This document shows positions 1 through 8,429 of a stretch of 34,981 nt of DNA, piece by piece. The DNA comes from Planctomycetaceae bacterium. Lineage in GTDB: Bacteria > Planctomycetota > Planctomycetia > Planctomycetales > Planctomycetaceae. Numbering within the stretch: position 1 is the stretch's first letter; every line of letters begins with the position of its first letter. Where the stretch lies: contig JANQSH010000133.1 in assembly GCA_028284145.1 (NCBI GenBank), positions 1 through 34,981 of the forward strand, in the 5' to 3' direction. The position numbers and the translations under genes were made by a program. The notes under the pieces were generated by a model. That model ran no database searches and was not told the DNA's origin. It was given only the letters and a program-made list of their open reading frames with translations.

Positions 1-96
1 CGTATTACGCTCTCTTGTGGCGCGATGCACGTCCTTTGATCTGCAAATACAGGCTCCCACGAGCGAAAAGTGTCACACGAAAAGGTAAACTGCTCT
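1..96 (+). repeat. Dispersed ~100-bp MITE-like element, copy 1 (left end cut by window edge)
   Basis: The sequence starts inside the left palindromic terminus and ends with GTAAACTGCTCT at 85-96. Apart from the missing first bases it differs from the copy at 18008-18106 at only two positions, so the two are recent relatives. It ends about 76 bp before the start of the coiled-coil gene and probably lies in that gene's upstream region. What drives mobility is not visible; no transposase is encoded in the element. Confidence 0.85.
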
Positions 97-160
97 AGAA
101 TTAAGGGTGTCCCTTCACTTACGCGAAATTGCCGTCGTCGGACGGATTTGAATGCATATC

Positions 161-165
161 AGGAG
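161..165 (+). promoter_or_regulatory. Ribosome binding site deciding the start of the coiled-coil gene
   Basis: AGGAG lies 7 nt before the ATG at 173. An in-frame ATG at 152 lies upstream of this site and has no such signal, so 173 is the better start. Confidence 0.6.
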
Positions 166-172
166 TGCTCGT

Positions 173-3100
173 ATGCCGACAGGCCCTTCATCATCGCTGC
201 CGGTGGAATTGCAGCAGAAATTGAGCCGGTTGCAATCCCGAATTCGCACGTTGAATCTTTTTCGAGGGGCTGGCAAAGTGGCAGTGGTCGTTGTGATCGC
301 CTGTGCGCTGGCCTTGCTGATGGATGCCCAATGGCAAATGTCTGATACCGCTCGCGTTCTGCTGACGCTGGCATCGTTGGGAGCTATTGCCGGGTCTGGC
401 TGGTATTGGCTCATTCGCCCCTTGTCCAATGCCACAACGAACGCCGAACTGGCGGCAATCGTTGAGCGATCCCATCCTGAGTTGATGGAGCGTCTATCCT
501 CGACGGTGGAATTGAATTCGCCTGAGTCAGAATCGTCATTTCGTGGTTCGCGTTACATGCGAGATGCGCTCACAGATGAAACCGTTGCCGCTGTGTCGAA
601 GGTTGAAATCCCGCAATCAGTTCCCATTCAACAGACACAACGCTGGGCCATCACCGGTTTGACAGCTTTGATTCTGTTGCTGGCTCCGTTTTTCTGGCTC
701 GGATCGGGATACAGTTTGTTGTGGGCACGATTTTTCAATCCCCGCGGCAATTATGACCGTGCCACGAATCTCTATTTTGAAGTGGCGGAAACAGACCAGG
801 TTGTGGGAAGGGGAGATGATGTTGTCATCTCGGCGACTCCCCAATGGCGGACGTCGAAAGAGGATTTGCCCGCACAGGTGCATCTGAACTGGACATATGA
901 CGCGGGCGAATCGGATTCGCTGTTGATGCCGTTCGACCCGATGGCGGAAACCTACTCGGCGACACGTATGAGTGTTCTGGCCGACTTCCAGTTTGATATT
1001 TCCTGCCCCGATACGCGGACAAAGCAGTATCAGATTCGCGTTGTAGAGCGACCCGAGGTGACTGCGGCGATTATGCAGATTCAGCCACCGGCCTACTCCG
1101 GATTGCCGGCGGAATCGATCGATGGTGTGGTTGGCGATGTTGCGGTGTTTGAGCGGAGCCATCTGTCACTTACGTTGGAATTCAACAAGCCCGTGGTCTC
1201 GGCAGTCTGGTGCTGGTTGGATGTACCAAAATCGGAAGATGACGACGTAACGAATGCTGCTCCGGTCGAAGCGGAGAACTTCAGCACCGAAGCTGAGCGT
1301 ACGGAGACGCGTTTCGGAGACGAACATGCCGCAGCAAAAACGTACAGCGAGAACGGCTGGCCTGCACCCGTATCCGAGATTCCGCTGCAGATTTCCGAAG
1401 ACGGATATTCGGCCAAAGTTGAACTGATGGCGACCCAACAGGGCCGGTTTTCGTTTGTGGCCACCGACGAACATGGTTTGACGAATCTGATTGAGCCTCG
1501 GCGAAACCTGGTTATTACGCCCGATGCCCCTCCAAAGTTGATTCTGGATGGCGATGATCGTCCGTTGGAATTGCGGCTGGATGAGCCGTTTGCATTACAG
1601 GTTGCCGCGACCGACGATCTGGGACTCGGTGCGCTGGAACTGCATTTCGAAATTTACGGGCAGGCTGGCGAGCGTGGTGTTCTGGAAATGGGGCGAGGTC
1701 AGTTGGGCAAGACGGAGGTCATTCAGGATTTTCTGCTCGATTTTCCCTCTTTCGGTCTGCCGAATTTCACGGTTGTCAAATATCGCATCCGGGCGGCGGA
1801 CGAACGTGCCCTGCCCCATCCCAATGTCGTCTGGTCGAAGACCCGCAAGATCACTCTCCGCAACGACGCGAAATCGCAGGATGAGCGAAACCTGGCGAAC
1901 CGACACGAAACGGCCAGAGAACTGATTTCCGGTTTGCAGCAGAATTTGGCGAAGCAGCAGGAGTCGGTCGATCAGGCACGCGAACAGGCCGAGCGGGATG
2001 GTCGCAACGGAAACGACGTTGATCGAAAAGACGAATTGCAGGAATTGTCGAAACAGGCGATTCAGTCGCAGGCACGGCAGTTGGCCGCCAGGTTTGCGGA
2101 ACATCCACTCTTCGCGAATCTGACAGACGAAACGGTTGACCTGGCTGAGCAGGAATTGAATGCCATCGACCTGGCTTTGGATTGGGCGAAAGATGCTGCA
2201 CCTCGGGAGCGAATGGAAAATCTTGCTGATGCGAGCCGGGAACTGAATTCAGCCAGAGAAAAACTCGATGCCATCGCCGAGGAATTCGAGGAACTTGCAC
2301 AACTTGAACAGGAATTGCTCGAACTGGACGACTTCGCGCAGCGGGCGGAGGAGTTGGCGGAAGAGGCATTGGGACTGAACAGGCAGCGTGAACAACTTCC
2401 TGCGGAATCGGAGCGGAACGCGGAACAACAACATCTGGCGAATGAACTGCAGCAGGAACAGGAGCGGTTGCAGCTGGAGCAGCAGGATTTGACCGACAGG
2501 TTCAACGATCTGCTTGCTCGGCTGCCGGAACTGCAGAATGCGATTGAGCAGCAGAAGGTCAATCAGTTGAATGAACTTTCCTCCCACGCTCGTGATATCG
2601 CGGAGCCGCAGGACTTGCTGGCCGAAGCGTTGCGCAAAGATGCGGATGAAGTTCGTGATGCGTTGCCGGAGTTGAGCCGGGAGCAGGAAGAGATTCTGAG
2701 GGAAGCGGAGCAACTCGCGCAGGAAGCGGAGCAGGAACTGGCTGGTACTTCGGTGGCTCCATTGGATCCCGATGAATTGCGAAAGGCCCTGGAAAATCTG
2801 AAGGCGGGAAATCTGGATCAGGCTGCGGACGATCAGCAGCGGGCGGCTGACGAACTCAAACGCCTGTCGCGTGAATTGCAGGAGAACGTCAACCTTCCGG
2901 ATGATCCACAGGAAGCTGTGGAACAACTGGCCGATCGCCAGCGGGAAATCGCGGAAGCCGCTGAAGAGTTGGCGGAACAGGCAGCCGAACAGAATCCGAA
3001 CGATCAACAACGGGATGCGTTGGAAAGGGAGCAACACAATCTTGCGGCGAAACAGGCCAGCGTCCAGGTTGGACTGTCTCAGTTGGACCTGCCGACGAAG

Positions 3101-6100
3101 CATCGCAATGCACAACAACAGGCTATTGACCAATCGGCCGAGTCACTGCAGAAAATGGTGGCTGACGAACCGGAAGACGCGAAACAGGCCGCAGCCGACG
3201 CGCACCGGCAACTCAAGGAATTGGCCCGGAGCATCGGCTCCCAGGAAGAACGCCAACAGGCGGCGTACGAAGAACTCGCGACTCTCCGTAAGGAGCAGGC
3301 AGCATTAAAAGCTGAGGCGGAAGAACTGCTTAAGAGAGATGCCGAAAACCGTCAGCAGTCGTCTCAGACAGAACAACTTGAGCAATTGGCAAAACGTCAA
3401 CGCGAGCTGGCTGAAGAGCTGGCGAAGCTCGATTCGCCGATGGCAGAAGATGAACTGCGGAAAGCGCTCGAAGATCAGGCCGCTGCCATCAATGATCTGG
3501 GGAATCAGCGGGAGCAGAACATTCCCACATCGCTGGAGCAGGCCGAACAGGGACTGGCGAATCTCGAAAAGAAACTGGCTGGCGAACAAACGGCTGAGGA
3601 ATCTGTTGAGGAGCACCTTAAGCAGCAGCAGGATCTCAACCGGCAAACGGTAGAAACATTGCAAAAACCAGACCTGTCGGAAGAGTTGGCGCAACAGGCC
3701 GAGCAGCAGCAGGAATTGGCTGAGGAAATCGCTGCACTCGATGTCCCCGCAGCAGAGAGAGAACGGGATGAGGCTGTGGAATCGATGCGACAAGCGGCCG
3801 AGCAACTGAGAAAATCTGCCGAACAGAATTCGGGCGAACAGCAACAGGCAGCCAGGCAGAGCCAAAATGATGCGGCTGAATCGCTGCAAAACCTGCAGGA
3901 GGCTTTGGCTCAACGGAAACAATCGCCAAGGCAACAGGCAGAGCGGTTGGCCGATCGTCAGCGTGCAGCGGCTCAGGAGTCAAAGCAACGAGTGGACGAA
4001 AACCAACCTCAAACACTTCAGCAACGCGAGCAGACGCAGAATGAACTGGCTGATCTGATCGAAGATGTCGAGCGTTTGCGTGTCGGCGACACGGCTCAGC
4101 AGGAAAAAGAAGATGCGCTGGAGACATTGCAAAAGGCACAACAGGCTCAGGAGGCTGTCGCAGAGGCCGCAGCGAAACGGGAACAGCAGGCGAAGGATTC
4201 AGTTCCCACCGAACAGAATCCTGCCCCCCAGGAGAACGGGAATGCTCCACCGCCCATTGAAGAGGAATTGCAGCGCTTGATGAAAGAAGATGCTCAGGCG
4301 CAGGCCGATGCTGCCGAGGCGCTGGAGGATTTGAAACGCAAGTTCGATGGAGAGCCAGCTCAACGTGAACAGCAGGAGCAGCAACGGGCGGAAGACGAAG
4401 AGTTGGCTCAACTCCTGAACGAAGACGGACGCCAACAGCAGGAAGAGTTGGAACAACTGGCCGATTTAGCCGGCGAGTTGGCAGAAGAACAGGCAAAATT
4501 GGAGCGTCAGACGGAACGCACGAATGATCTGAACGATCCCGACGACCGCCGCGAAGCACTTCAACAATTGGCTCAGGAACAGCGTGAACTGGCCGAACGT
4601 GCGGCCAAACTGGATCAATCTCCGAACCCGTTGAAGCAGGCTGAGGCGCAGCAACAGATGCAACAGGCCGGAGAGTCGCTTCAGAAGGAACAGACAGTCC
4701 CAGCTCAACAATATCAGAAGTCTGCCAGGCAGACACTGCGAGAAATCAGCCAACATGCGAAACAGCAGGCTGAGAATCTTGCGCAACAACAAGCCTCTGC
4801 CGGTGACCCGTCACAATCTGACTCGACGAGGCAGGCAAAGGAAGAGCAAAAACGGGCGGCCGAAGAATTGAGCCGCCGTGCGGAGGAGCTTGCCCGACGT
4901 CAGCAAGGGTTGCAGAAAGAGGTGGCGGGACAATTGCGGGAACAGCAGGAAGATATGGCTGAGATCGCGCAGCAACAGCAGGAACTGGCCAAAAAAGCGG
5001 CTGAGATGACCCTCGATATTGCCAGAGAACAGGGAACGAATTCCCCCGCAACCAAAAAGGCGGCCGAATTGGCACGGCACGCCGCTCAAGCAGCGGAAAA
5101 GACGCAACAGGGGCAATTGGATCAGGCACAACAGGCAGCACAACAAGCAGCGTCAAGTGCACAACAGGCTGCTGGCGAAGTGGAGAAGGCCAATTCCGAC
5201 AAACAACAACTGGCCGAAGGATTGGCGAAAGAACAGGCTGACCTGGCAGAACAGATGAACCAGGCGGCTAACCAGCCCGGCCAGCGAATAAACGCCCAAC
5301 AGTCCGGTCAGGAGCAGTTGGCAAAGCAGGCAGAGCAGCTCGCGCAGCAATTGGAACAGGCGGCGGCTGGACTGCAGGATGGAGAAAAAGGGGAAAGTCC
5401 AGCTGCACAACAAACGGCTGAACAATTGAAACAGGCTCAGGAACGGGTCGAGCGGGCACAACATGCCATGCAGCAGGCGGCCGAGCAGTTGCAACAAGGA
5501 CAGCGTCAGGATGCATCTCGGCAGGGACAACAGGCGGCTGAAGCGATGCAGCAGGTCGCCCAACGTGCTGAGCGGGCTGCTCAGGCATTGCAGCAGGCAG
5601 TACAACAGCCTGGTCAGTCGGATGGGCGGAATTCGCCCATTCCAAATAAACTGGCCGAGCAGATTGCAGAAGCGACGGAGCAGTTTCGGCAGGCCCGGCA
5701 GCAACTGGCGGAATCGAACGGACAACAATCGGGAGCATTGCAACAGATGGCCCAAAATCTGCAGCAGGCAGCTCAGGCGCTGTCCGACGCATCCGCTCGA
5801 ATCCCAACGGATAATCCTCCTTCAGCTGGTTCGCCATCGCCGGGACAACCGGGCGGAAACCCATCTTCGGGAAACACCTCTTCCCAACCGGGCAGTCAGG
5901 GAAGTGGTGACGGGCGTGATGCACGCGGCCCAATCAGCATTCAGGAACTCGACCAGAAGCTGAAGCGAATGGAAGCACGCAACTGGGGGCAGTTGCCCGG
6001 CCATATCAAGAATGAGGTGCTGCAAGGGTCAAAGAAGAAGTCAAACGGCGACTACGCGAAACAGATCAAGCTCTATTTCAAAGAGATCGCGGGAGCCAAA

Positions 6101-6109
6101 ACCGAATGA
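173..6109 (+). CDS. Giant membrane-anchored coiled-coil protein (DUF4175-like N-terminus)
   Basis: A 1,978-residue protein. Hydrophobic segments at about 34-51, 61-81 and 159-177 anchor it in the membrane. A beta-rich, Ig-like looking region follows to about residue 560. From about 570 to 1880 the chain is an almost unbroken Gln/Glu/Ala/Leu coiled coil, then a Pro/Gly/Ser-rich linker and a C-terminal block with WGQLP...YAKQIKLYFKEIA. The N-terminal arrangement resembles DUF4175-type proteins; large proteins of this kind in planctomycetes often sit downstream of MoxR/DUF58/VWA (Bat-like) genes, but that region is outside the window. The ATG at 152 is rejected because the Shine-Dalgarno sequence lies after it. 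The stop overlaps the next start (ATGA), so the two genes are probably translationally coupled. The inferred role is envelope or periplasmic scaffolding; no enzymatic motif is visible. Confidence 0.85.
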   Translation: MPTGPSSSLPVELQQKLSRLQSRIRTLNLFRGAGKVAVVVVIACALALLMDAQWQMSDTARVLLTLASLGAIAGSGWYWLIRPLSNATTNAELAAIVERSHPELMERLSSTVELNSPESESSFRGSRYMRDALTDETVAAVSKVEIPQSVPIQQTQRWAITGLTALILLLAPFFWLGSGYSLLWARFFNPRGNYDRATNLYFEVAETDQVVGRGDDVVISATPQWRTSKEDLPAQVHLNWTYDAGESDSLLMPFDPMAETYSATRMSVLADFQFDISCPDTRTKQYQIRVVERPEVTAAIMQIQPPAYSGLPAESIDGVVGDVAVFERSHLSLTLEFNKPVVSAVWCWLDVPKSEDDDVTNAAPVEAENFSTEAERTETRFGDEHAAAKTYSENGWPAPVSEIPLQISEDGYSAKVELMATQQGRFSFVATDEHGLTNLIEPRRNLVITPDAPPKLILDGDDRPLELRLDEPFALQVAATDDLGLGALELHFEIYGQAGERGVLEMGRGQLGKTEVIQDFLLDFPSFGLPNFTVVKYRIRAADERALPHPNVVWSKTRKITLRNDAKSQDERNLANRHETARELISGLQQNLAKQQESVDQAREQAERDGRNGNDVDRKDELQELSKQAIQSQARQLAARFAEHPLFANLTDETVDLAEQELNAIDLALDWAKDAAPRERMENLADASRELNSAREKLDAIAEEFEELAQLEQELLELDDFAQRAEELAEEALGLNRQREQLPAESERNAEQQHLANELQQEQERLQLEQQDLTDRFNDLLARLPELQNAIEQQKVNQLNELSSHARDIAEPQDLLAEALRKDADEVRDALPELSREQEEILREAEQLAQEAEQELAGTSVAPLDPDELRKALENLKAGNLDQAADDQQRAADELKRLSRELQENVNLPDDPQEAVEQLADRQREIAEAAEELAEQAAEQNPNDQQRDALEREQHNLAAKQASVQVGLSQLDLPTKHRNAQQQAIDQSAESLQKMVADEPEDAKQAAADAHRQLKELARSIGSQEERQQAAYEELATLRKEQAALKAEAEELLKRDAENRQQSSQTEQLEQLAKRQRELAEELAKLDSPMAEDELRKALEDQAAAINDLGNQREQNIPTSLEQAEQGLANLEKKLAGEQTAEESVEEHLKQQQDLNRQTVETLQKPDLSEELAQQAEQQQELAEEIAALDVPAAERERDEAVESMRQAAEQLRKSAEQNSGEQQQAARQSQNDAAESLQNLQEALAQRKQSPRQQAERLADRQRAAAQESKQRVDENQPQTLQQREQTQNELADLIEDVERLRVGDTAQQEKEDALETLQKAQQAQEAVAEAAAKREQQAKDSVPTEQNPAPQENGNAPPPIEEELQRLMKEDAQAQADAAEALEDLKRKFDGEPAQREQQEQQRAEDEELAQLLNEDGRQQQEELEQLADLAGELAEEQAKLERQTERTNDLNDPDDRREALQQLAQEQRELAERAAKLDQSPNPLKQAEAQQQMQQAGESLQKEQTVPAQQYQKSARQTLREISQHAKQQAENLAQQQASAGDPSQSDSTRQAKEEQKRAAEELSRRAEELARRQQGLQKEVAGQLREQQEDMAEIAQQQQELAKKAAEMTLDIAREQGTNSPATKKAAELARHAAQAAEKTQQGQLDQAQQAAQQAASSAQQAAGEVEKANSDKQQLAEGLAKEQADLAEQMNQAANQPGQRINAQQSGQEQLAKQAEQLAQQLEQAAAGLQDGEKGESPAAQQTAEQLKQAQERVERAQHAMQQAAEQLQQGQRQDASRQGQQAAEAMQQVAQRAERAAQALQQAVQQPGQSDGRNSPIPNKLAEQIAEATEQFRQARQQLAESNGQQSGALQQMAQNLQQAAQALSDASARIPTDNPPSAGSPSPGQPGGNPSSGNTSSQPGSQGSGDGRDARGPISIQELDQKLKRMEARNWGQLPGHIKNEVLQGSKKKSNGDYAKQIKLYFKEIAGAKTE

Positions 6110-7155
6110 TGGCACGTTGCACGCTGACAATCACAATCGTGTTATTGTTCGTTTTCTTAAGAACGAACGTGGGGGCTTCTCAGGACAATCCCACTGACAA
6201 ACGGGTTGACGCCAGCATTCAAAAAGCGTTGAAATGGTTATCCAGTCAACAGCGATCTTCCGGTGCATGGATCGCAAACGGGACAGGACGTCATGGTGAA
6301 TCGACAGCAGGAACATCGCTGGCCATCATGGCATTTCTGGCAGCAGGGCATGTTCCCGGCGAAGGACCGTACGGCTCGCAAATCGATCGTGGCATTCGGT
6401 ATGTTCTGAAACATCAAAAACCGGATGGTCTACTCTCTCGCAAAGGGGGACACGATGCAATGTACTCTCACGGCATTGCCACATTGATGTTGGGCGAGGT
6501 CTATGGAATGGTCGATAAAGAGTTGCGACGACCAGTCAAACGAGCGACCGAAAAGGCGGTGTTGCTCATTCTCAAATCGCAAAACGTTAGAAAGTCCCGC
6601 GAGCATGCTGGTGGTTGGCGGTATTCATCCAGCAGCACCGACAGCGATCTGAGCGTGACGGGTTGGCAGTTGCTGGCGTTACGCGCTGCGAAGAACATCG
6701 GCTGTGATGTTCCGGCTGATGCCATCGACTACGCGGTCGAATACGTCAAGAAATGTAGACCCCGTAACGGCCGGGGATTTTCTTACCAGGTGTATCATGG
6801 TCCGACTCCCACCCGAACCGGTACCGGAATTCTCTGTCTGGAAGTTTGTGGCAAGCACAAGGCCCGCGAAACCATGATTGCCGCCGATTACCTGATGCAG
6901 CATCGTCTGGATGAACGGCAGTCGTGGTATTACTACGGCGTTTACTACTGCACCGTCGGGATGTTCAAGGTGGGGGGCAAACACTGGGAATTCATGAAAT
7001 CGGAAGTTGTGGGACAACTACTGCGTCTGCAACGCAACGATGGACGTTGGGAGTCACGGAATAACGAGAGATCCGCAGGAACGGTCTACTGCACCAGCAT
7101 GGCGGTTCTGGCGTTGGCAGTGGAATACCAATTCCTGCCAATTTATCAGCGATGA
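6106..7155 (+). CDS. Secreted prenyltransferase/squalene-oxidase repeat protein
   Basis: A 349-residue protein starting within the stop of the preceding gene (4-bp overlap). Residues 1 to about 24 form a signal peptide ending near VGAS. The rest is an alpha/alpha-toroid of the squalene-cyclase/prenyltransferase type, seen from repeated pieces such as ALKWLSSQQRSSGAW, GIRYVLKHQKPDG, GGWRYSSSSTDSDLSVTGWQ and LLRLQRNDGRW, each with the helix-turn and QxxDGxW-like pattern. I see no DxDD catalytic motif of a true cyclase, so an export-linked binding or scaffold role is more likely than terpene synthesis. Secreted proteins with this fold are common in planctomycetes and often sit beside Bat-like operons. 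The function is unproven. Confidence 0.88.
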   Translation: MMARCTLTITIVLLFVFLRTNVGASQDNPTDKRVDASIQKALKWLSSQQRSSGAWIANGTGRHGESTAGTSLAIMAFLAAGHVPGEGPYGSQIDRGIRYVLKHQKPDGLLSRKGGHDAMYSHGIATLMLGEVYGMVDKELRRPVKRATEKAVLLILKSQNVRKSREHAGGWRYSSSSTDSDLSVTGWQLLALRAAKNIGCDVPADAIDYAVEYVKKCRPRNGRGFSYQVYHGPTPTRTGTGILCLEVCGKHKARETMIAADYLMQHRLDERQSWYYYGVYYCTVGMFKVGGKHWEFMKSEVVGQLLRLQRNDGRWESRNNERSAGTVYCTSMAVLALAVEYQFLPIYQR

Positions 7156-7180
7156 TCGATCGGATATTAGTCGCGTAGTG

Positions 7181-7210
7181 GCAGTATTACTTCGCAGACT
7201 GGAATACTGC
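7181..7210. other. Inverted repeat after the coupled pair
   Basis: GCAGTATT (7181-7188) is complementary to AATACTGC (7203-7210), with a 14-nt loop, 25 bp after the stop. No T-run follows, so it could be a weak terminator or an mRNA 3'-end stabiliser. Confidence 0.35.
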
Positions 7211-7245
7211 TGAAAGGGAAATTGTCCCCATTGCATTCGCCGTGG

Positions 7246-7274
7246 TTTTCAAACGCCCGTTTTTCGGCTATTAT
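7246..7274 (+). promoter_or_regulatory. Candidate housekeeping promoter for the SPLE-repeat gene
   Basis: TTTTCA (7246-7251), a 17-bp spacer and TATTAT (7269-7274) make a plausible -35/-10 pair about 170 bp before the ATG at 7448. The rest of the 7156-7447 gap shows no gene. The match is moderate only. Confidence 0.28.
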
Positions 7275-7447
7275 TGCGGCCCACAATGGGCTGTCGTGTT
7301 CATCGCATGGCTTTTCCAGAATTCCATGCGGCGCAAGTCGCAGTAGAGAAAAGTCGACCGGACAACTCGGCAGTCGGAAACACATTTTTCTTTGACGGGA
7401 ATTGCAGCAGCGCTCGTCTGGCCCCTTGGAAATGACATCGAGAACTC

Positions 7448-8152
7448 ATGTCGATTGAACTTGCTGAAGACCTCAAAAAACAGTTCACCGATCAATATGT
7501 TGTGGTTGCTGACGACGTGCCGGAGTTAAAACGATTTTCCGGACTGACAGGTCAGGTGAAGACCGTGAACATGTCGGGTCGGGCATTGGTTCAGTTTCTC
7601 GATTCGATAGATATCAGTTGGTACGACATCGACACGGGCTTTTTGCAAGTCGTTGACAAGCCGGAACCGAAAGCCAAAGGCGCGGCGAAAAAAGATGCAG
7701 GCGGGACGAAGGCCGCCAAAAAAACTGCCGTCGGAAAAGCGGGCCTTTCTCCGCTGGAAATGGCGCGTCAGCAAGACAAGGGGGGCGGCGGGGCGAAGCC
7801 GGCGGCAAAGAAAATGTCTCCGCTGGAAATGGCGCGTCAACAGGATACTGGTAGAGGTACAAAACCGGTCGCCGAGCCGAAAGCTGAAGAGCCTGCACCT
7901 GTCAAACCAAAAGCGGACGGCAAAAAACTCTCTCCTCTGGAACGGGCACGAATGCAGGATGGCGGCGGGGCTTCTGCCCAATCAACCTCGGAAGAAACGT
8001 CAACCGAAACAGAGAATGCGGAAAAGCCAGCCGTTGAAGAATTGGCTGTGGAAGAGACAACTGCCAGGAAGAATGTCCCCACAACCGACCCGGATGGGAA
8101 AAAGCTCTCTCCGCTGGAATTGGCGCGACTGCAGGACGGCAACAAAGGCTGA
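7448..8152 (+). CDS. SH3/KOW-like protein with four SPLE-type peptide repeats
   Basis: A 234-residue hydrophilic protein without signal peptide or membrane segment. Residues 10-70 look like a small SH3-like or KOW-type barrel (YVVV...FSGLTGQVKTVNMSGRALVQF...SWYDIDTGFLQVVD). The remainder is Lys/Ala/Pro/Glu-rich and disordered, but carries four copies of an 11-residue motif with consensus (L/M)SPLExARxQD at residues 100-110, 123-133, 161-171 and 220-230. The spacing is irregular and the linkers vary while the motif is kept, which suggests a short linear motif repeatedly used for binding one partner. The Shine-Dalgarno signal is weak. The gene has no obvious operon partner. I do not recognise the family's function. 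Confidence 0.8.
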   Translation: MSIELAEDLKKQFTDQYVVVADDVPELKRFSGLTGQVKTVNMSGRALVQFLDSIDISWYDIDTGFLQVVDKPEPKAKGAAKKDAGGTKAAKKTAVGKAGLSPLEMARQQDKGGGGAKPAAKKMSPLEMARQQDTGRGTKPVAEPKAEEPAPVKPKADGKKLSPLERARMQDGGGASAQSTSEETSTETENAEKPAVEELAVEETTARKNVPTTDPDGKKLSPLELARLQDGNKG

Positions 8153-8169
8153 ATTGTTTCCGCATCGTA

Positions 8170-8200
8170 CTCCCTGTTCTCTTGAGCAGAACACGGGGAG
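8170..8200 (+). terminator. Hairpin between convergent genes
   Basis: CTCCCTGTTCT (8170-8180) pairs with AGAACACGGGGAG (8188-8200) through 11 bp with a 2-nt bulge, starting 18 nt after the stop of the SPLE-repeat gene. There is no strong U-tract, so termination efficiency is uncertain. Confidence 0.4.
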
Positions 8201-8232
8201 GTTCCTGTGAAAACGGCAACGATTCGTCGAGT

Positions 8233-8341
8233 TATCAGTTTATCATTTGGTGTGCCGTCTCTGGCTCGTGGGGGGGCCTGTGTTTGTTGACCGAACAACG
8301 TTCATCGCGGCACAGAGCACAGAAAAGCGTGATACGTTCTA
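8233..8341 (-). repeat. MITE-like element, diverged copy 2
   Basis: Read on the minus strand it aligns with the copy at 28003-28100: shared GCGATGAACGTTGTT, ACACAGGCCCCC, CACGAGCCAGAGAC and the right-end AAACTG segment. It has about 7 extra bases in its left half and eroded termini (GAACGTATCACGC), so it is older. It sits in the 277-bp gap between two convergent genes; nothing else is seen there apart from the hairpin at 8170-8200. Confidence 0.65.
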
Positions 8342-8429
8342 TAGCGGCAGATGGATAAGGTGGCGTCTTTCGATCGGCTATTATCGTTCCAGATGGGGCG
8401 TAAGCCGCCACAGATAAAAGTCCGTTGGA

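Noticed and set aside
3636..4736. Long minus-strand open frames inside the coiled-coil gene (also 2249-3133, 3305-3934, 5268-5933)
   Set aside because: They arise from the Gln/Glu/Ala codon bias of the plus-strand gene; they are Leu/Pro/Arg-rich and have no family features.
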